Position numbers and translations under genes: made by a program. From the NCBI GenBank assembly GCA_037976565.1, contig CP137671.1, positions 15,702,556 through 15,766,555 of the forward strand: 64,000 nt of DNA, given 5' to 3'. The notes below the pieces were generated by a model that saw nothing but the letters and a program-made list of their open reading frames with translations, made no database searches and had not been told where the DNA came from. Origin of the DNA: Mesocentrotus franciscanus (Eukaryota; Echinodermata; Echinoidea; Camarodonta; Strongylocentrotidae). Below are positions 18,506 through 31,190 of the stretch, in pieces (position 1 is the first letter of the stretch; each line of letters begins with the position of its first letter).

Positions 18506-21500
18506 AGGTGCAATTTTATTCTTACAAGTTAAGCCACTGGAAACTGTTATTCAACTCCACTTTAAGTGCATTTCTAATGGATTTTATCCAAAGTTATGTC
18601 AGGCAAAGTCTTCAAGATCAAGAACATACATAGTCATATTAACTGAGAAGGTGATTTTGATGACTGAGAAAAATCATAGGGACATTTATTCCTGCAGAAG
18701 CAAAGTTATGGCTTCCACAACCTAGACAAATCTTCAACATTGTATACTGTTTCCTGCATCTCCCTTTTAAAGCAATTATTGCTTTCCTTTCATGAAAGAG
18801 ATGGAGAGAAGTGAGAGCTAAAGAGACAAGGAGGGACAGAAAGGGACAAAAAAGAGAAATTGATGGAGAGTGACAGAGATAGGCAGAATTATAAGTAGAT
18901 AGGCAGGATGGGAATGAACTGAGAAGATACCTAGACGAAGAAAGAGAGAGGGGGTGGAGTGAGAGCAAGGGACGGAGAGACAGACAGACTGGCAGGCAGA
19001 CAGACGGACAGAAAGACATACAGATACACTGTAAACAGAGAAATAGAGAGGACACCCTGACATGACATAAAGACAGAGAGAGTCAAACCACATGAGGGGA
19101 GCAGAAAGAAGGAGAGGGGGGTTGACAAAGACAGAAAGGAAAGAGAAAGGCGAGAAGATCGAGGCAGCTGCCTTTGTCCAATACCTCACCCAACTCTGAG
19201 CCACTTAAGGTCCTTATCAGCTAGAAACTGCAATGAGATACTATTGATATGTTCTCAAGATTAAAAGCCTTGATATGCGGCTGGAGCTCCGAATTGGCCC
19301 AGTTTCTGTTCCACTGGGAAACGAGGAACAGATGTTACAGTTGATTGTCAGCCATGTTGTATTTGTTAGGAAATTTGAGAGGATGCAGAGTTCGGGGAAA
19401 AGGGGTAAAATGTGTGGCATGAGAAATTGGTAATTTTGATGTTTAAAGTGCCCATCTGTTTTTTTAAAGCCCCACTGCACTACTTGTAGCTACTTGCTCC
19501 CTCTATATAGAAAACAATGCCTAAGCGGTGCCCATTGGTCCCCCATGATCCTCTTTTCCTTATGTTAATTGAGAGCCGAGTTGATGAGATAACCACCTGT
19601 CAGTGACCACGCTGGGAGGTCTAATCCCTCCTGGCCAAACTAGTGCAGACAGGCTTTAAATAACATTCAAAGCCATGTAATCAGTTGTGCTGTTGTGAAT
19701 TTATTACCCCTGAGATATTGTCTGTACCCCGATACTGTTTGTTTGTTTTTACCTTGCTACTATTAAAATTGAGAAAGCATGTTTATGCTTGTAAGTAAGC
19801 AATCAGGGGACCGACGGATTTAAGTCCTCTCTGATGGACTTGGTAATGAGGATTAATGCCTTACCAAAGGGCACTAGCGCATCAACTTGATTTTGAACCT
19901 GGGACCTCCTGGTTGCAAGAGGACTGCACTACCATCACGCCTTCTACTGCACAATGTGTAATCACAGCCATAGAATTATTTAGCTGGTATGAGATTATCA
20001 GCTACATGTACATGCACACAGCACTATTGTAGCAGATGTATTTGACCTTTTAGGTCGAGTAAAATTGACTCCTAGTTCTTGTCTGGATTTTCTTTTCAAT
20101 AAGGAGGAATTCCATGTTACTTTATATTTCATATTAGATATTTTCTCACACATACCTGTACAAATGCTATGGGGTCAATTTCATTTTTTTTAAGCGAAAT
20201 TCATTCATTCGTATACTACAGAAGCTCAAAACAAGTTGAAAATGCACTAGTATATTAATAACTTTTTGATTACCTAATTTCCTTAGATTTACTGGTATGC
20301 TCCATCTATTATAACTCATGAAGTAAAAAGCACAAAAGTTTATTAATCAGCTGCAAGCTTTTCATATCTGGAATCATGTTATGAACATTTTATAGCTCAA
20401 ATATACATGAACATTACAATTTATTTGGTGACTAGAAAGTCTTGGGTTGTTCTATGTATTTTAGCATATTAACATGAGCTCAAAATTTGGATGGTCTTCA
20501 GTTTTTGCCACGCTCAAGTATACATTAATATATAATATATCTTTCTTCCTTTGTTTACCAAAGACTCAAATTAATGTTTTTCAAACATATCAACATAGTT
20601 CACTGTCTATACCATGTATTTTCCTTAACATGATCTGAACATTAAGTCCATTTGAAACTGGAGGGTGTATCAATATGCATGCCTCAATTGGACACTGAAA
20701 TATAAAAACTGCTCTGGGAAGTCCTTAAAGGGACTTGGTAACATTGTTCAGATGAGAGAAAGTGGTACTTAAGTAGTGACTTCAATGCTAGATGTACAAT
20801 TAAAGATAATCTGGAAATTTGAGTGAAAACGGACCATTATTAATGATACAAATTGGGAAAAACTTATCTGATCGATTCCTTAATTCTCCCAACTTAAGCA
20901 ACTATATTATTACAATTTAATTACATTTTAGTTGAATGTAAATCGTCACAAAGCAATAAAATGGCTCTATATACCATTCCAGACATTTAAGTGTTGAAAG
21001 ATTTTTAATTGCCTGTTTTATGTCTTTTTTCATGGAAAAACGGTTGGAAAAATTCAAAAATGGTTGGGAGAATTTACTGTTAATCACTGTTAGAGGGTGT
21101 TGACCAGTGACGCCTTCAAAGAAAACCATAGATATCTTTGTGGTTTGGGAATTTTTCAGGATTTTTGGCATGTCAGAGGGTTAGTACAGTAGAAGGAATA
21201 TAATAAGTAACATTTTATACAAAAATTATGCAATTTTTTTCATCAACCTTCAACAATGTTACAGAGTCACTTTTTAAGATTGATGTACAGCACAAAGCAG
21301 TTATATATGATTGGGGATGTGTGTGCACATGCTCAACCAAAATAAAGTTGTCACTTTTGACTTCGGCTTGAACAAAAAATATGCCTTGAGTAGCACAAAA
21401 TTTCATACATATTTGTAATTTATACTACTATTGAACATAAGTCTCAACAGATTTCTGAAATTTTGCATGTAAACTATTTCAAATTACTGTTGGAAACCAA

Positions 21501-22690
21501 CTGTCCGGATAACCAACCTGTCCGGACACACGACCCATGGGTATACTATTACTCCTATTTGTGTTTACTATGAGATATTATCCAAAGCAAGAGCTTTTGA
21601 ATGGATTGCCCTTATGATTGGTTTGTACCAGTGTTGACACCCAAAATAAGAGCAGTTGAGAGATAAACTGATAAACAGATTTGGAAGAAAAATATGTAGG
21701 TGTAATCTTAACAGAAGATATCCGTGGTGTAGAATTTCACTCTTTGAAGAAGAAGAAAAAGGAAATCTGATTATGTATTTATTTAGACTATTACTAAGTG
21801 ATTGTAATTCATCAAATGATTGTAATTGTATCATAAATGATAATAGCTGAAGTGTCAAGTTATGAAATTCACACTCTAATTGTCATGGAAAGATATGTAT
21901 CAATATCCCCCTCTCTCTTTCTCTTTCTCTCTCTCTCTTTCTTTTTCTCTGCACACCACCTCCTTCCTCTTTCTCTATCTCTAACCTTCCTCCCTTCCTA
22001 CTTCTCTATCTCTCACTCTCTCTTGTTGGGTAGGAAAGATTGAGAGATTAAAAACATTCTGGCAGAGTGCAATATCACAAGAAATACATGTACATGTTCA
22101 AATATATTTGCTGATAGATGACTCCACCAGATGTAGATATTTAGTATTATATGTTGGCGATTTTACTAATGATGATGTGCAATAAACATTAAACAAGTAG
22201 TACATGAAAATATAATAATATACGTGTAGATGTTTTCAAGGTAAATATGATATATCATCGAAAATATGTACATACACATATATGTAAGTTTCATCCTAAA
22301 TTGGTGGAAATAATGAAGTGTTATAACTGTTATTAGAAATTGTATTTGCTTTGCTTAACTGTCAGTTGTACTCCTATTGTACATTTATGTGTATTAGGAT
22401 TTGTGTGCAATCATGTTTGATAGCCCTTCACAAAGTGATGGGTGTCATGATTTTTGGTAATCAGGCATATTATATCATTCTACCCTTGTACATGTACCTT
22501 AAAAATCATCAAATATATATTTGCAAATTATACTTTTAACATAAAATGGTATAAAGTGAAAAATTCTTATCTTTTCTATTTATGAAATGCCTGAATGGTT
22601 TTATTTTTCTTCCACGTTTCCTGAAGTATATTGGTACAGTGTTGTCTCAACAATTTAGGCTCTTACTATCGATACTAATTTGTATTTCTT
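18506..22690. other. Non-coding stretch, possible LRRK 3' UTR or intergenic
   Basis: It follows the C-terminal repeat array. It holds an AG-rich low-complexity tract (about 18795-19150), a SINE at 19765-19960, a CT-rich tract (about 21905-22023), and otherwise AT-rich DNA with no protein-like frame. A polyadenylation-like AATAAA occurs far downstream (23603). Whether this is transcribed cannot be told from sequence. Confidence 0.5.
19765..19960 (-). mobile_element. tRNA-derived SINE, family B, minus strand
   Basis: Read on the minus strand, a tRNA-like head (GGCGTGATGGTAGTGCAGTCC, B-box-like GGTTCAAAATC) is followed by a body with GGACTTAAATCCGTCGGTCC and GCATAAACATGC. The body matches 7655-7765. 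Confidence 0.65.
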
Positions 22691-22695
22691 CTTAA

Positions 22696-22902
22696 AGCCA
22701 TACTCTACTAGAAGCACTACCTCTAGCACCATCTCGGGTCAGCTGTAGCAGTATGGCCCCAAATCTCACTACGCTGTTGGTTCCACTCAACTCTACACTC
22801 TGTAGTGTAGAGTTCCGTTGGCAAGTTGGCCAATGCACCAACGCACTGTTGACAAGTTGACCATGAGATGGTGCTGTGCAAGTTAACCAGTTCAGTATCG
22901 CT
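22696..22902. mobile_element. 207-bp TTAA-flanked foldback candidate
   Basis: The flanks are TTAA at 22692-22695 and 22903-22906. The termini AGCCATACT and AGTATCGCT are imperfectly inverted. The centre has the palindrome CTCTACACTCTGTAGTGTAGAG in 20-base-scale form, and GGTGCTGT/ACCATCTC blocks face each other. The TTAA target fits piggyBac or Kolobok derivatives. Confidence 0.55.
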
Positions 22903-22906
22903 TTAA

Positions 22907-23690
22907 TGATCTTTTTCTTTATTTTTTTTTCCTTTAGATTTTAATGTTGGGAAACCAGAAGGATGCATAGGCTGGACCTATCTCTCAGAAATTATATATT
23001 TTTGTTTAGTTTCTGTTTAAACTTTAATTTCTGTTGTAAATAGATTTAAAGGTTTCAATGTTCAATTATTTGTCTCTGAAATGGAAAACAAAATAATAAA
23101 AATGAAAAAGACATGGAAATTAAAAGTTGTAGTTGGATAATGTGAAGAAAAGTATGAAATTTAAAAAATGAGATAAATGCATGCTTCACTGCTGGTCAGT
23201 TGAAAAGAAAATCAAGTATCTTTTTCTTAATTATTATTTGAAGAAAGTAATTATTGCTACTGTTCTTGACAAAGATGAGACTTTTAGAGTTATTTTTGTC
23301 ATATTTTGTCTTGTTTATTATTGTGTACATTTGCATGGATGGTTTCAAAAGATGTAAAAAAAAATATGGCAATACTTCCATCAAATTCGACAGGGCAGTT
23401 TTTAAGAAAACTAAATACCAAATGTATTGTATATTGTTTCCCACATTTGGGGGGACACAGAATAATTTTGTAGAGAAGTGAAGTATATTTATTACATTTT
23501 CTGAGCAATAATTATTTGGTATGTGTGTTTCATTTTCTATTTGTGATTATAATGTATAACATTGAATATGTATATTTGTATAGGGGCTGCATGGCATTTG
23601 AAAATAAAGTAAAGAAGAAAGAAACTAGTTTAAGGATCTGATTGTTCCAGTTAAAAGAGGAGGCTGTGTACGTAGCAGAGTAGAGTAGAA
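22907..23690. other. AT-rich non-coding; AATAAA at 23603-23608
   Basis: Very AT-rich, without named repeats. A canonical AATAAA at 23603-23608 inside AAAATAAAGTAAAG is a candidate polyadenylation signal for a long LRRK transcript, but such words are expected by chance here. Confidence 0.35.
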
Positions 23691-23945
23691 AAACAGATAA
23701 CATGTTAGTGGATAGAGGGTAACATTGGGACCCCCCATGTATAACCTGATATGGCCTATCTCAATTTTGTTTTAATGTGCCCCCTTGTTGTGCCTCCCAG
23801 CACCAATTTTAGACTCCGAAAGGCATCTGGAAAATGTACTAACCATTTTTGTATGTGTAATTGAAGAATTTGTCCAATTTTGTGAAGTTGTGCCCCCCAC
23901 CCTGCCCCCAGCAACAAAAATCCTAGATCCACTACTGATTCGGGA
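23690..23945. repeat. Dispersed-repeat end (CCTAGATCCACTACTG type)
   Basis: The right edge TCCTAGATCCACTACTGA is the complement of the AGTGGCGGATCTAGG word that starts the repeat at 63458, and a related TGATCCGCCACTGA lies at 33228. The body holds G/C-run lines such as GTGCCCCCCACCCTGCCCCC. No ends or target duplication are defined. Confidence 0.45.
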
Positions 23946-23966
23946 GAGATAGTGCATGTAGATCTT

Positions 23967-23972
<6 letters not shown>

Positions 23973-24005
<33 letters not shown>
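23973..24005. repeat. (GA)n microsatellite
   Basis: A perfect run of GA dinucleotides, about 16 units. Confidence 0.95.
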
Positions 24006-24007
<2 letters not shown>

Positions 24008-24291
24008 TGAACATAAGGAGACACATCGACTATTAGGGAGACGAAAATCACGCTAGACAATACTTGATATTATTGCTCGATCATCGTACGCCTGTAATTA
24101 CTTTTACTTATTAGCGAACATTTTCAGGTGATTGCCGAAATATTTTTGCATTCATACACAAAGTTAAATAAAACTGGATTCAAAAGCTTGTGATGGTCAC
24201 CCAAGGGGAGGCATGCTATCTTACCCCTCCCCTGTTTTTGTCGCCCGCAAAATTGCAACCCTCCCAAAATATATTTCTACCATGTAGGGTA

Positions 24292-24538
24292 AAGGGCCTA
24301 TCTCAATGAGCGGCGAATGCTTGCGAACGTAGCGAATTTGGGGTTTCGCCAGGGTTCGTAAACGGTTGCAGGAAAGTTCGCAAACAGTTTTCATTGTCGC
24401 AAACAGTTTTTCTCGTCGCAAAACAGTCGTAAGCCTTTGCAAACGGTTGTAAGACGGTGTCGCTGAAGTTCTTTTTGATCCAAAAATCCAAAATTCGCAA
24501 CGTTCGCAAGCATTCGCCGCTCAGTGAGATAGGGCCTT
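24292..24538. mobile_element. 247-bp MITE, AAGGGCC termini, TA target duplication
   Basis: The terminal inverted repeats start AAGGGCCTATCTCAATGAGC and end with the complement. They match for about 45 bp, including CGGCGAATGCTTGCGAACG. TA flanks both ends (24290-24291, 24539-24540). The interior is a series of GTTCGCAAAC/GTCGCAAAC-like units. Confidence 0.85.
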
Positions 24539-24540
24539 TA

Positions 24541-25160
24541 GCTAATGAAAATCAAATATACAATATTGATTTTGAACAGAAAAGACATAAGAAACTAATT
24601 CAACATCAACACGTATATAATCTTACATAAATACAGTATGTCTTACATAAATACAATCTGGTGTGGGTGGAAAAGGGAAGAAGGAGAAGAAACGAGGAGA
24701 ATGGGTGAGAGAAAGGAGAATGAGACTATGGACCTAGGTCCATGATGAGACCAAGAAACAAATGGAGCCTATTTGTGGTAGATTTCGGTCTTGCTCGAAT
24801 CGTGCGTTACAGAGGATTAATTTGTGTCCCTAGAGTTCAAACAATCTTCTTTCCAGATATTTTTCTTTTCTCAAATTGCTCGATTACGGTTAAGTTGAGA
24901 AAACAGCTTATTTTTAGAGTCGCATATTGTGTGCGTCATTGATCTTTCTTCGGCGATCACAATCAGATATCTTTAGACATCAACATAGCGTACTCAAAAG
25001 GACGACGTCAATAGAAGAAAAAAAATCAGTGTTTTCGAGATTGTTTTGTCTTGACAGGAATTGATCGTTTTCATCTTGCATGCAGCGGATTTTTCCTTTT
25101 TTTTCAGTCGTGGAAAATATTTTCCTTTCATTAGATGTGTCAGGGGGTAATGTGTTATCT
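24541..25160. other. Non-coding, nothing recognised
   Basis: AT-rich with a polypurine patch at about 24665-24725. No frame resembles a known protein and no repeat family was recognised. Confidence 0.5.

Positions 25161-25162
<2 letters not shown>

Positions 25163-25232
<70 letters not shown>
25163..25232. repeat. (TC)n microsatellite
   Basis: TC dinucleotide tract with a single CCCTCCC interruption near 25195. Confidence 0.95.
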
Positions 25233-25233
<1 letters not shown>

Positions 25234-25370
25234 ACTCCCTCCTTATTGTGCAAAGGAAAAGCAGTCTAAGTAATTGTTTTGAAATGTCGAAATTTAAAGA
25301 ATCTGGAGAGAAATCTGACATTTCTGAATTGTAAAGGCGACAGGTTGTCGGGATTCTTTTTCGTTCAGTA

Positions 25371-25870
25371 CAATAGCCATTTTCAGACGGAGCTGTCCTA
25401 GTCGGCGTAAGTTTAGCCATGCAGCAATAAATATTCTATAATTATTTGACTTACACCATTAGTGGTCCATACGGTCTTACTCGGACGAACTTGCCACGAT
25501 TTAGTTAACGCGACCTTCCACCGACCCAGTCTTACTCAGCGTAACTTCCTAGTGTTTAGACTCCACCCAGCTTCCGCATCTAAACCGCGCGAAATCTTTC
25601 ATTTTCGATTGTAAAATTAAAAACAATTGTGAAAGGTCACAGATACTCCGAGTGTCAAGTGAGAGCATCCACACGGTCAACTTACGCCACCCTCTAGTCG
25701 TGTTAGCGCGTTACTCCTGGGTCGGCGTAAAGGTCGGCGTAGCTAACACGACTATCGTTCAGACGGTCACTACGCCGACCTTTACGCCGACCTTACCATA
25801 TTTACGCCGACTAGCTCTAAACACGACCTTTACGCCGACCAAAATTGCCATCGTGTGAACACGGCTATTG
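25371..25870. mobile_element. ~500-bp inverted-repeat element with internal GGTCGGCGTA units
   Basis: The termini are CAATAGCCATTTTCAGACG and the complement of CAATAGCCGTGTTCACACG. Inside, words such as GTCGGCGTAA and TTACGCCGAC recur in both orientations; at least six lie between 25725 and 25835, which can fold into nested hairpins. No target duplication was identified. Non-coding. Confidence 0.65.
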
Positions 25871-26298
25871 CCCTGCTATTGAAGTTTCTATTTCAGAAAT
25901 GAATAGGTTCATTTACATTGTTAAGAAGTGACTCAATGGACACGTTTTCTAACATATTCAATTTTGTATGCATACTTTTCAAACAAAGGTTGTTCTTGAC
26001 AACCTGAAGGGTTGCCCCAGGCTTGCCCGATATAGCAATAAATAATTTATGCAGATTGGAATTCCAAGTATTATAGTCCAATCATTAATAACAGGTTAAT
26101 GGAATAACTTGTCACTAGGTCCTCAGGAAAGAAACATCCATATTATTTGAATATGTTTGTAAACCGGTTTCCAAAAAAAAAGAGAAAAGTATTTTGTAGA
26201 AGGTGCAGATTGGAAGAAAGGGGGGAAATGTTTATGAGACCAACCTTTTGTTATTGGTATCTTTATGATGTAGAGTCTTGAATATGTGCTAGAGAGTG

Positions 26299-26566
26299 CA
26301 CTGTGAACATGACGGACAAAGAAAGAGGACAAAATATACGGTTCCTCATTCTACCCTCAACAATTGCTGTGGTAGACAAAGGAACATCCCTTCACTGCTA
26401 TTATGTAAAATAAGTAGAACAGGTGAATATGCATGTGACACCTGTTCTACACATTTTTACATAATAGAAGTGAAGGGATGTTTCTTTGTCTACCACAGCA
26501 ATTGTTGAGGGTAGAATGAGGAACCGTATATTTTGTCCTCTTTCTTTGTCCGTCATGTTCACAGTG
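26299..26566. mobile_element. 268-bp foldback MITE (CACTGTG termini), copy 1, GTG target duplication
   Basis: A near-perfect palindrome. The arms start CACTGTGAACATGACGGAC and end with its complement, separated by a ~13-base loop (AATATGCATGTGA). GTG lies on both sides (26296-26298 and 26567-26569). A 3-bp duplication and CACT start fit the CACTA/EnSpm superfamily, by inference. Copy 2 at 36054-36321 has the same length. Confidence 0.88.
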
Positions 26567-26569
26567 GTG

Positions 26570-27095
26570 GATGGGTTTAATTTTCGGGGTGATGATTAGT
26601 TTACAGTATTGGGTGTAACCGCGTCATGGACTTCGAAAGAGAAGGGTGTTTATGGTGTTGAGGCCGTCATGACACATAGAAGGAAAACCGTAAGTTTTTT
26701 TTAATCTACAATTTGTACAGATTTCATTGCTGGTCTCATGTCCCCAATAACGAAAGCGAGAATAGTTTAATAATTGGTCTCCTGGTTTTATGCAGACAAT
26801 GTAGTGTGGATCTGTGAACATCGTAGCCTGGCCAGACTCGCTGGCTTAAATCAGGAGAGGCACGAGCGATGTGTGTAATTTATGGAAATCGGTGCTGAAA
26901 GCTCATTAGCATGTTGAGTCGGTGACACTCATCAATATCCAAGAGCTTTTCCACATATTTGTTGTTGTTGGGTTTTAAGGCTGTCCCATCTGAAAAGATT
27001 ATTTCCGCCTATTTCAAGACACCGACTTTATATAAAGTTACTGTTATCTTTGATGTGGGGCCGGTATTTGTTAGAATATTCTTACTTAATATGTG
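26570..27095. other. Non-coding, nothing recognised
   Basis: No gene, repeat family or inverted repeat recognised. Confidence 0.45.
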
Positions 27096-27099
27096 GGAT

Positions 27100-27215
27100 T
27101 AGTATTATTTATTATAATTAGTAGTAATATTATTATTAGTAGCAGTAGTAGTAGTAGTGGTAGTAGTAGTAGTAGAAGAATAAGTAGTAGTAGTAGTAGA
27201 AGAATAAGTAGTATA
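27100..27215. repeat. (AGT)n-rich microsatellite
   Basis: Mixed ATT, AGT and AGA triplets. Poly-Ser and poly-Ile/Leu frames over it are artefacts. Confidence 0.9.
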
Positions 27216-30059
27216 TTAGTGGCATTCGATGTGGTGCGGTTTAGGCCTACGAAGGTAAACAGGCATCGAGGAAAATTTAATTGAGAAAACGATAAAAAGG
27301 ATAGAATCAAGAAAAATAAACTTAGAATGGAAAGACTTTAAATCGAATGATATTTTTATAAACCACAGCGGGAATGCTAATGAGAAAAATACAGATAATA
27401 ATGATTGCTTGAAAGTCAAAAGATCATGTCAAAGCAGCTTTACAATCGATAACAAAAATGGACAATTTGCTATAGTCCTAGATGGAGAGACAGACAGAGA
27501 CTGACAGAGACAGAGAGAGATATATATAGAGAGAGACATAGAGAGAGAGATAGACAGGGAAAAGGAATATGAACAAATTAATGTGGATGGTGAAAGATGT
27601 ATGTGCATTCATAGGAAAGATTAATTGAAAAGCGACCGAGGGATCATGACATTTAATTTAATATCTACGTCTTTCATGCCTCGTACTGTTCATGCCGCCG
27701 AGATGAAGATAATAAGCGCGGGAAATGAAATCGATAAAACATTATGGTATTAATGTCGTCTGTCTGTTAGTCAAAACCGCCGACATGAGGTAGAGCGAGG
27801 CATTCCACATTAAATTATGTTCACACAGCCTCGAAATGGGCGTTTGACCGTGAGAAAAAACATGATGATTTATTGATTTATTGTAGGCCTAGAAATAGGC
27901 ACATATGAATTGTGTTATGCGGGAAAGTAAGATAAAGGAGGGATGATCCGACATTAATTTTGCTTCGGCGACAACAATGTCCCTGGATTTTAGTTAGATG
28001 TAGCGTTTTGTCCAAGTTTGAAATTAGGAATTCGGTATGTTTATTAAAGATAGAAAATAGCCACTGGAGCACGTGTCGAATCCGCAGAGAGAGAGAGGGA
28101 GAGAGACAGACAGACAGACAGAAAAAGAGGAAGAAAGACAGACAGACAGAGTGTTGGCGAAAGTCTGAGAGGGTGGCGGGAAAAACAGAAATACAAAGAA
28201 AAGAGTGGAAAGTACAAAATGACGGAAAGAGAAGCATGGTGAATGAATGGTAAATGAAAGAAAGAATAAGAGGAGAAAGAGGAGAGGATCATAGTTTGAA
28301 ATGATTTGTAGACAGAGGTGTAAAGAGGGCAGGAGGAGCGAAAGAGAAATGAAGACGGAGAGATAAAGAGGGGGGAGGGGAGAAAGAAAGAAACAAACTA
28401 ACAAAGAAGAAAGAAGGCTAATTAGAAGTAGCACGTCTGGTACAGCTTCCTAGAGGGGAAAAAGAGATAGATGAGTTGTATCGAAGGCGAATCTTGTATT
28501 GGCGTAGCTGTTACATGTCCATGATTACCAAAGCTTATCAGTGACGTGCAACTTCTCTCTTTTTTATTCTCCCTTTCATCTTATTCTTCAGTTGTATTCT
28601 GTAACTTCTTTACTTGCGTACAGAACAAGATCGGAAGGGCTTTCGACTAATCAGCTTGACATGATTGTAGTCAATTTCACTATTTTATTGTATTACTGTT
28701 GGAAATCATGTTCCGATTGTGTCATATTTCATTATACTCTTCGCACATTTCAAAAAGTTGACACACTCTTGCAAAATTGCACGGTTGTGTCGATTTTTAA
28801 AGTCTTCGATCCCCCAGGGTGAACACGTTACCGTCTCCTCCAAAGTACTTTTCTTCCGGAAGTCGGTCTTTTGTAAATAAACCCTATGACCCACAAGCGC
28901 AGGTTCAAATATTTGGTTGACTTCATCAGAAGAAAGTTTTATATTATCCCCTTCAAAAACTTTTATAAAATTACGCAATTACTGAGCTAATACTAATAGC
29001 TTCTCCCTTACCGTCCAACAATGTAACAACACTAAGGCAGCCAGCACGCATTGCGTCACTGTCAAATGATAACACAAAAGCAAGAAGGATCACTCATTTT
29101 GTCTTCGACATACACTAATGATTCTTAAACTGCACTCCATTTTCAAATTAACCCCGATTCGAATGCACCATTAGCGGTAATTTCTTTAAGAGGGCGTAGC
29201 TCTCCTGTACGACGCAAGCTACACGCGGAGTCCATAACGCGCGCTTCGGACGCAAAATGGAAAGCATACACACAACGCAAAAGAAGAAAGTAATTCATCT
29301 TTTCTTTTTGTCTTCTTTAAGGTCTCAGTTTGGCCTTGCACGTCGAGAGCACTCGTTTGCTAATAGGTAAAGTGTCTTCCCTGTTTACGAGAAAGAGGAT
29401 CAATAATTGCGATTGATAATGAAGACGAAGGGATGTGGTATTTATCTTGATCTGTACGTTGCCTGAGCTCGCTTGAGCGACCTCTGTACTTTTTTTAAGA
29501 AAAGGCACTGCACTGATGATGTCAGGTTAACCTCAACAACAACAAAATATCAGAGCCCAGATCAAATCATCAGTTCTTATCACTGAATCATTTCAGAAAT
29601 CAGGAGATATCACAGAAGAACCGTTTCCTTTCAAGACAAAAAAAATCATTCATGCTCTGTCTTTTCAGGTTTTGTATTGACTTCAGACGCTATGAGTCAT
29701 GCAACTCTCTTATCAATTTCATAAACCCGTTTCTTGTTTTTTTGCTTTTTGTGGGTTTTTTTTTGGGGGGGATGGGCGGGGGGAGGTGAGAGGATAAATA
29801 TGAATATAAAATGAAGAGACACGTATTGATGGATGAAGATGTTATTGTGTGTGTCCACCCTCTTTTCTTCTGGTCCATGTTACCGACCCTCTCTCCTGCA
29901 AATCATGAACCTTTTTCTGTAGCATCATGTTTTAACCCCGATTCTCTGTCCTTTCCATCTTATCTAGCACATAGTAGTCTTGTTCCTTCCATTTTGTATA
30001 TCTGAGATGGTTTTCTACTTTTCTCTTTAGACCACTTGTCTCCCTCCATACCCAATGAC
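27216..30059. other. Non-coding stretch with two AG-rich tracts
   Basis: AG-rich low-complexity blocks at about 27485-27560 and 28085-28400 (GACA and GAGA units) and a T/G homopolymer edge at about 29745-29790. A small CpG-containing patch lies at 29190-29260. No frame resembles a protein. Confidence 0.5.
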
Positions 30060-30422
30060 AATAGTAATAATAATAATAATAGTTCGTCCTTATATAGCAC
30101 AATTCAGGACCGCAGGTTCTCTCAATGCGCTTTACAGATATATATTATTACCCCGGTCATCGGATTCATGCTAACTCGCACACAGTGTATGCACATTCTC
30201 CACTCCCTGGGGAGCATTCCAGCCAGTCGCCATTTTACAAGCGCCACTTGCTAATCAAACCACATTAACTTTCGCATCCTACCGGGTACCCATTTAACAC
30301 TTGGGTGGAGAGTGGCAAATGTAGATCATTTTCTTGCCAAAGGACATTAGTGCCGCGGTGGGACTTGAACCGCGGACCTTGTGATCCACAGTCCGGTGAC
30401 ATATCCACTCGTCCACGGCACC
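30060..30422 (-). mobile_element. tRNA-derived SINE, family A, near full length, minus strand
   Basis: On the minus strand the head reads GAGGTGCCGTGGACGAGTGG (A-box) with B-box GGTTCAAGTCC. The body carries GGGTACCCGGTAGGATGCG and a 3' end CTGTAAAGCGCATTGAGAG..., GCTATATAAGGACG with an (ATT)n tail. It is the best preserved of four family A copies. Confidence 0.85.
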
Positions 30423-30427
30423 TCTAT

Positions 30428-31190
30428 TGAAGAGCTTGATTCAAATGGGGGCTAAATCCACTTTTGACCGAAGTTGATTGTTTTGGATGAATGTGTACAT
30501 TTGACATGTGGGAATCAAATGCTTTATATTGCATTTAAAAGTATTTTTCGCCAGGTAGGCAATTTCGATTACAAAATGTTCGTTTTATTCACCAGGAGCT
30601 AAATCCACTGTGGAGATTACGAATTTGTTCAATTGAACTACGTTTTCTTAATATAAGTTTAACTTTACTTTTGTATATGTTGCAGTTACCACTTACCAGT
30701 CGAGACGATCAGTGCAAAATGTCAATAAATTTAACATATTCAAAATATTTTAACGAATATTTTTAGATTTAGCTCCTTTTGGATTGAAACATCTGAAAGC
30801 GGTTTTTTTTAGAGAAAAAATTATTGTTTTCCAATTTTGTGTCAATAACCATAAGAATCATAATAAAAATACTGCTAGTAGTATTAATGTGTTTTGCGTT
30901 AAATTTGAAAATGGTTTAAACGTACACAAAGAGACGATAGACAGCAGTTTCAATCCAAAAGGGGCTAAATCCTCAAAAATTGAAATTATAAAGAATTGTG
31001 AAAAACAGAATTCATTGCTAGATTTGTTTAAAGATGATATTTAAACAAAATATGTAAGGCAATTGTCCCTACCATATATATAAAAGGAAGTGATACCTTA
31101 AAAGAGAAAGTGGTAAATTAAACAACTTTAATGTACTCAAAAAAACACTAACAGTGGATTAGCCCCTTTTGGAATGAAACTCCCTTCACC
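30428..31190. repeat. Cluster of GGGGCTAAATCC motifs in alternating orientation
   Basis: The motif (TTTCAATCCAAAAGGGGCTAAATCC and variants) occurs at about 30437 (+), 30596 (+), 30767 (-), 30947 (+) and 31153 (-). The outer pair, at 30437 and 31153, are inverted, so the block may be one or two nested foldback elements. The interior is AT-rich and non-coding. A related TAGCGCCTTTTGG word is clustered at 56.8-57.4 kb. Confidence 0.65.

Noticed and set aside
18639..19204. Overlapping minus-strand ORFs rich in Ser/Leu/Pro
   Set aside because: They read the complement of an AG-rich low-complexity tract; no homology.
26299..26566. CRISPR-like or attachment-site palindrome
   Set aside because: A eukaryotic context with 3-bp target duplications and a second copy identifies a foldback transposon.
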